Shown in pieces: positions 4,855-5,586 of a stretch of 5,586 nucleotides of DNA (within the stretch, counting starts at the first letter, position 1; each line of letters opens with the position of its first letter). Origin of the DNA: an uncultured Verrucomicrobiota bacterium (GTDB lineage Bacteria; Verrucomicrobiota; Verrucomicrobiia; Chthoniobacterales; SZAS-18); assembly GCA_937873255.1 (NCBI GenBank), contig CALMVM010000478.1:1-5586 (forward strand), read 5' to 3'. The notes under the pieces were generated by a model. The model was not told the origin of the DNA and did not search any database. It worked only from the letters and a program-made list of their open reading frames with translations. Position numbers and translations under genes: made by a program.

Positions 4855-5586
4855 CTACTTGTTCACAGCACGCCGGGTTTCTTCCTTTGGCTCGTGTATC
4901 GTTGGCGGAGGAAAGGGAACAACGTTGGCGAGTTGGTTGGCCTCGTAATCTTCTAGGCAAGGACTGGTCACGACCGCATGACGTTGGTAGGACTCCGTGA
5001 CCGCCGGGCTTTGGTGCCCCAGGGCCGCTTGCGCGAACCGTTGCGGGAAGCCCGCCTGCGCGGCGCGACCGGCCCAGGCGTAGCGGTAGCTGTGCAGGGA
5101 AGCCTTCTCGATCCGCAGAAGTTTGCAGCGGCGGTAGAACTCGGAGGCGCGATCCTTCGATTTCTGTTGTGCAATCTTCGGGAAGAGCCACCCGCTCTTG
5201 GGCAACTCATTGAGTAACTGCTGCATCGTCGCTCCCACCCGCTGGCACGCCGGCGGCGCGTCCTCGGGCAGTTTGCCGCGCCGGTAGGCAAGCACCTGTG
5301 CTTCGATGTTTTCGGCGCGCAGATGCGCGATGTCGCCTTGCGAGCCGCCGGTCATCCAGAGCATCTGGTAATACGCCCGCCGCTCGGGATTGTTCTTCTC
5401 GGCATCAAGGATGCGCTGGTGTTCCTCGGCGGTGATGCCGCGCTTGGGGTTCTTATTGACCTTTGGCCACGCGGCTTTAGCCATGATGATCCACGGCAGC
5501 CAGTTCAGGTCTTCGGCATGATGAACGAGTCTGCGCAGGTAGTGATTGACAGATGCCTTGCCGCTAGAAAGCACGCGCAGCAAATC
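4855..5586 (-). CDS. Tyrosine recombinase / site-specific integrase, C-terminal part (partial)
   Basis: The frame is open from the right edge to TAG 4857-4855, giving 243 visible residues; the N-terminal arm lies beyond the window. Residues 11-48 ('SVNHYLRRLVHHAEDLNWL', then 'WPKV') are the end of the core-binding helical domain. The catalytic domain shows a beta-hairpin Lys at about 105, the box 'HSYR' (His165, Arg168), His191 in 'ALGHQSPAV' and the Tyr nucleophile at 200 in 'ESYQRHA'. It would cut and rejoin DNA through a phosphotyrosine at Tyr200. The first catalytic Arg, normally in 'TGxRxGE', is absent: the site reads 'TGGSQGDIAHL'. I recall 'GGSQ-DIA' as standard in this Verrucomicrobiota branch, so this is probably a family trait and not damage. 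TTG 5583 is not credible as a start because the domain runs through it. Confidence 0.9.
   Translation of the reverse strand, partial: DLLRVLSSGKASVNHYLRRLVHHAEDLNWLPWIIMAKAAWPKVNKNPKRGITAEEHQRILDAEKNNPERRAYYQMLWMTGGSQGDIAHLRAENIEAQVLAYRRGKLPEDAPPACQRVGATMQQLLNELPKSGWLFPKIAQQKSKDRASEFYRRCKLLRIEKASLHSYRYAWAGRAAQAGFPQRFAQAALGHQSPAVTESYQRHAVVTSPCLEDYEANQLANVVPFPPPTIHEPKEETRRAVNK

Noticed and set aside
1..5586. CRISPR array, tRNA, rRNA or complete insertion sequence
   Set aside because: No regularly spaced direct repeats, cloverleaf with CCA-type acceptor and T-loop, rRNA-like stretch or transposase was seen. The branched element at 3699-3817 lacks tRNA consensus loops.

Overview
The window most likely comes from a GC-rich member of the Verrucomicrobiota, probably Opitutales/Opitutaceae-like. 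Two proteins point there. The tyrosine recombinase at the right end has the 'GGSQ-DIA' and 'HSYRYAWA' wording that I know from integrases of that phylum. The small helix-turn-helix protein beside it has the 'FLNLRRLPG...LLG...LLKPLG' layout of a family common in the same phylum. This is recall of family patterns; no search was run.

Layout, left to right. Bases 1-317 (+) are the C-terminal end of a DUF2130 protein cut by the window edge. After a 212-bp gap comes a (+) locus, 530-1998, for an AAA+-type ATPase of about 489 residues. It is split by an apparent single-base frameshift in a G run at 1071-1074, and its C-terminal third is unrecognised. Convergent to it is a (-) lipoprotein gene (2045-3229) with a clear signal peptide and lipobox. 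Divergent from the lipoprotein gene is a small Xre/Cro-type HTH regulator (+, 3312-3614); the two share an 82-bp control region with a candidate operator.

Bases 3615-3890 hold no convincing gene. They contain a strongly structured element (3699-3817) that can fold into a branched hairpin, nested inside an imperfect 16-bp inverted repeat that overlaps the 3' ends of the two convergent flanking genes. Next are a (-) ribbon-helix-helix-like protein (3891-4298) with a possible operator at its start, a (+) small HTH protein (4461-4775) behind an extended -10 promoter candidate, a 16-bp perfect-stem hairpin between convergent genes (4783-4824), and the (-) C-terminal part of a tyrosine recombinase running off the right edge (4855-5586).

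How the parts relate: no multi-gene operon is visible, because neighbouring genes mostly alternate in orientation. Three small DNA-binding proteins, a recombinase, a broken ATPase gene and palindromic intergenic DNA suggest an accessory region with some gene decay. The best candidates for something undescribed are the ATPase with its unknown C-terminal region and the nested inverted-repeat element at 3607-3907.
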